Origin: an uncultured Collinsella sp.
GTDB taxonomy: Bacteria; Actinomycetota; Coriobacteriia; Coriobacteriales; Coriobacteriaceae
NCBI GenBank assembly: GCA_900554255.1
Contig: USGN01000081.1
Coordinates: forward strand, 1 to 5,977
DNA length: 5,977 nt
Direction: 5' to 3'
The notes under the pieces are model-generated. The model made no database searches. It was given only the letters and a program-made list of their open reading frames with translations, and was not told where the DNA came from. Positions 5,938-5,977 of this stretch are shown here, piece after piece. Each line of letters opens with the position of its first letter. The first letter of the stretch is position 1. A program made the position numbers and the translations under genes.

Positions 5938-5977
5938 TTAATATGAGCAGGACATTGTCAAGAGGCAAAATCGGGCC

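Noticed and set aside
5943..5977. Possible start of another gene at ATG 5943 (MSRTLSRGKIGP, running off the window)
   Set aside because: Only 11 full codons are visible and no Shine-Dalgarno sequence precedes the ATG. It may be the start of a gene next to the repeat, but the window does not support a call.

Overview
The window looks like core chromosome of a GC-rich actinobacterium. The predicted proteins and the intergenic style suggest the Coriobacteriia, with Collinsella or a close relative as the best guess. That placement is an inference from recognising the protein sequences, not from a search. All four genes lie on the + strand, and there is no sign of a phage, plasmid, CRISPR array or complete insertion sequence.

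Layout. From base 1 to 1562 runs the 3' part of a U32-family ('collagenase-like') protein, cut by the left edge of the window. A 96-base gap with an extended -10 promoter and a small leader hairpin leads to tyrS (1659-2870), a tyrosyl-tRNA synthetase of the KMSKS type, which is closed by a strong intrinsic terminator (2898-2933). After a 160-base gap with a candidate promoter and a terminator-like leader hairpin comes an adenine deaminase gene (3093-4913). A 206-base gap follows. It starts with two tandem copies of a short repeat and ends with a long hairpin that covers the ribosome binding site of the next gene, a Cof-type HAD phosphatase (5120-5914). The last 63 bases hold a third, degenerate piece of the repeat.

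How the genes relate. They do not form one pathway: RNA modification or peptidase-like (U32), translation (tyrS), purine salvage (ade) and metabolite dephosphorylation (HAD). tyrS appears to be its own transcription unit. ade has its own candidate promoter. No ordinary terminator is visible right after ade, so the hairpin before the HAD gene may have to end ade transcripts, or control read-through into the HAD gene.

The coding content is ordinary housekeeping. The items worth a second look are in the gaps: the two-tier hairpin that buries the HAD Shine-Dalgarno sequence, the terminator-like hairpin between the ade promoter and its start, and the GGGGAC-centred repeat, one copy of which contains the ade stop codon. 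I found no convincing new multi-gene system.
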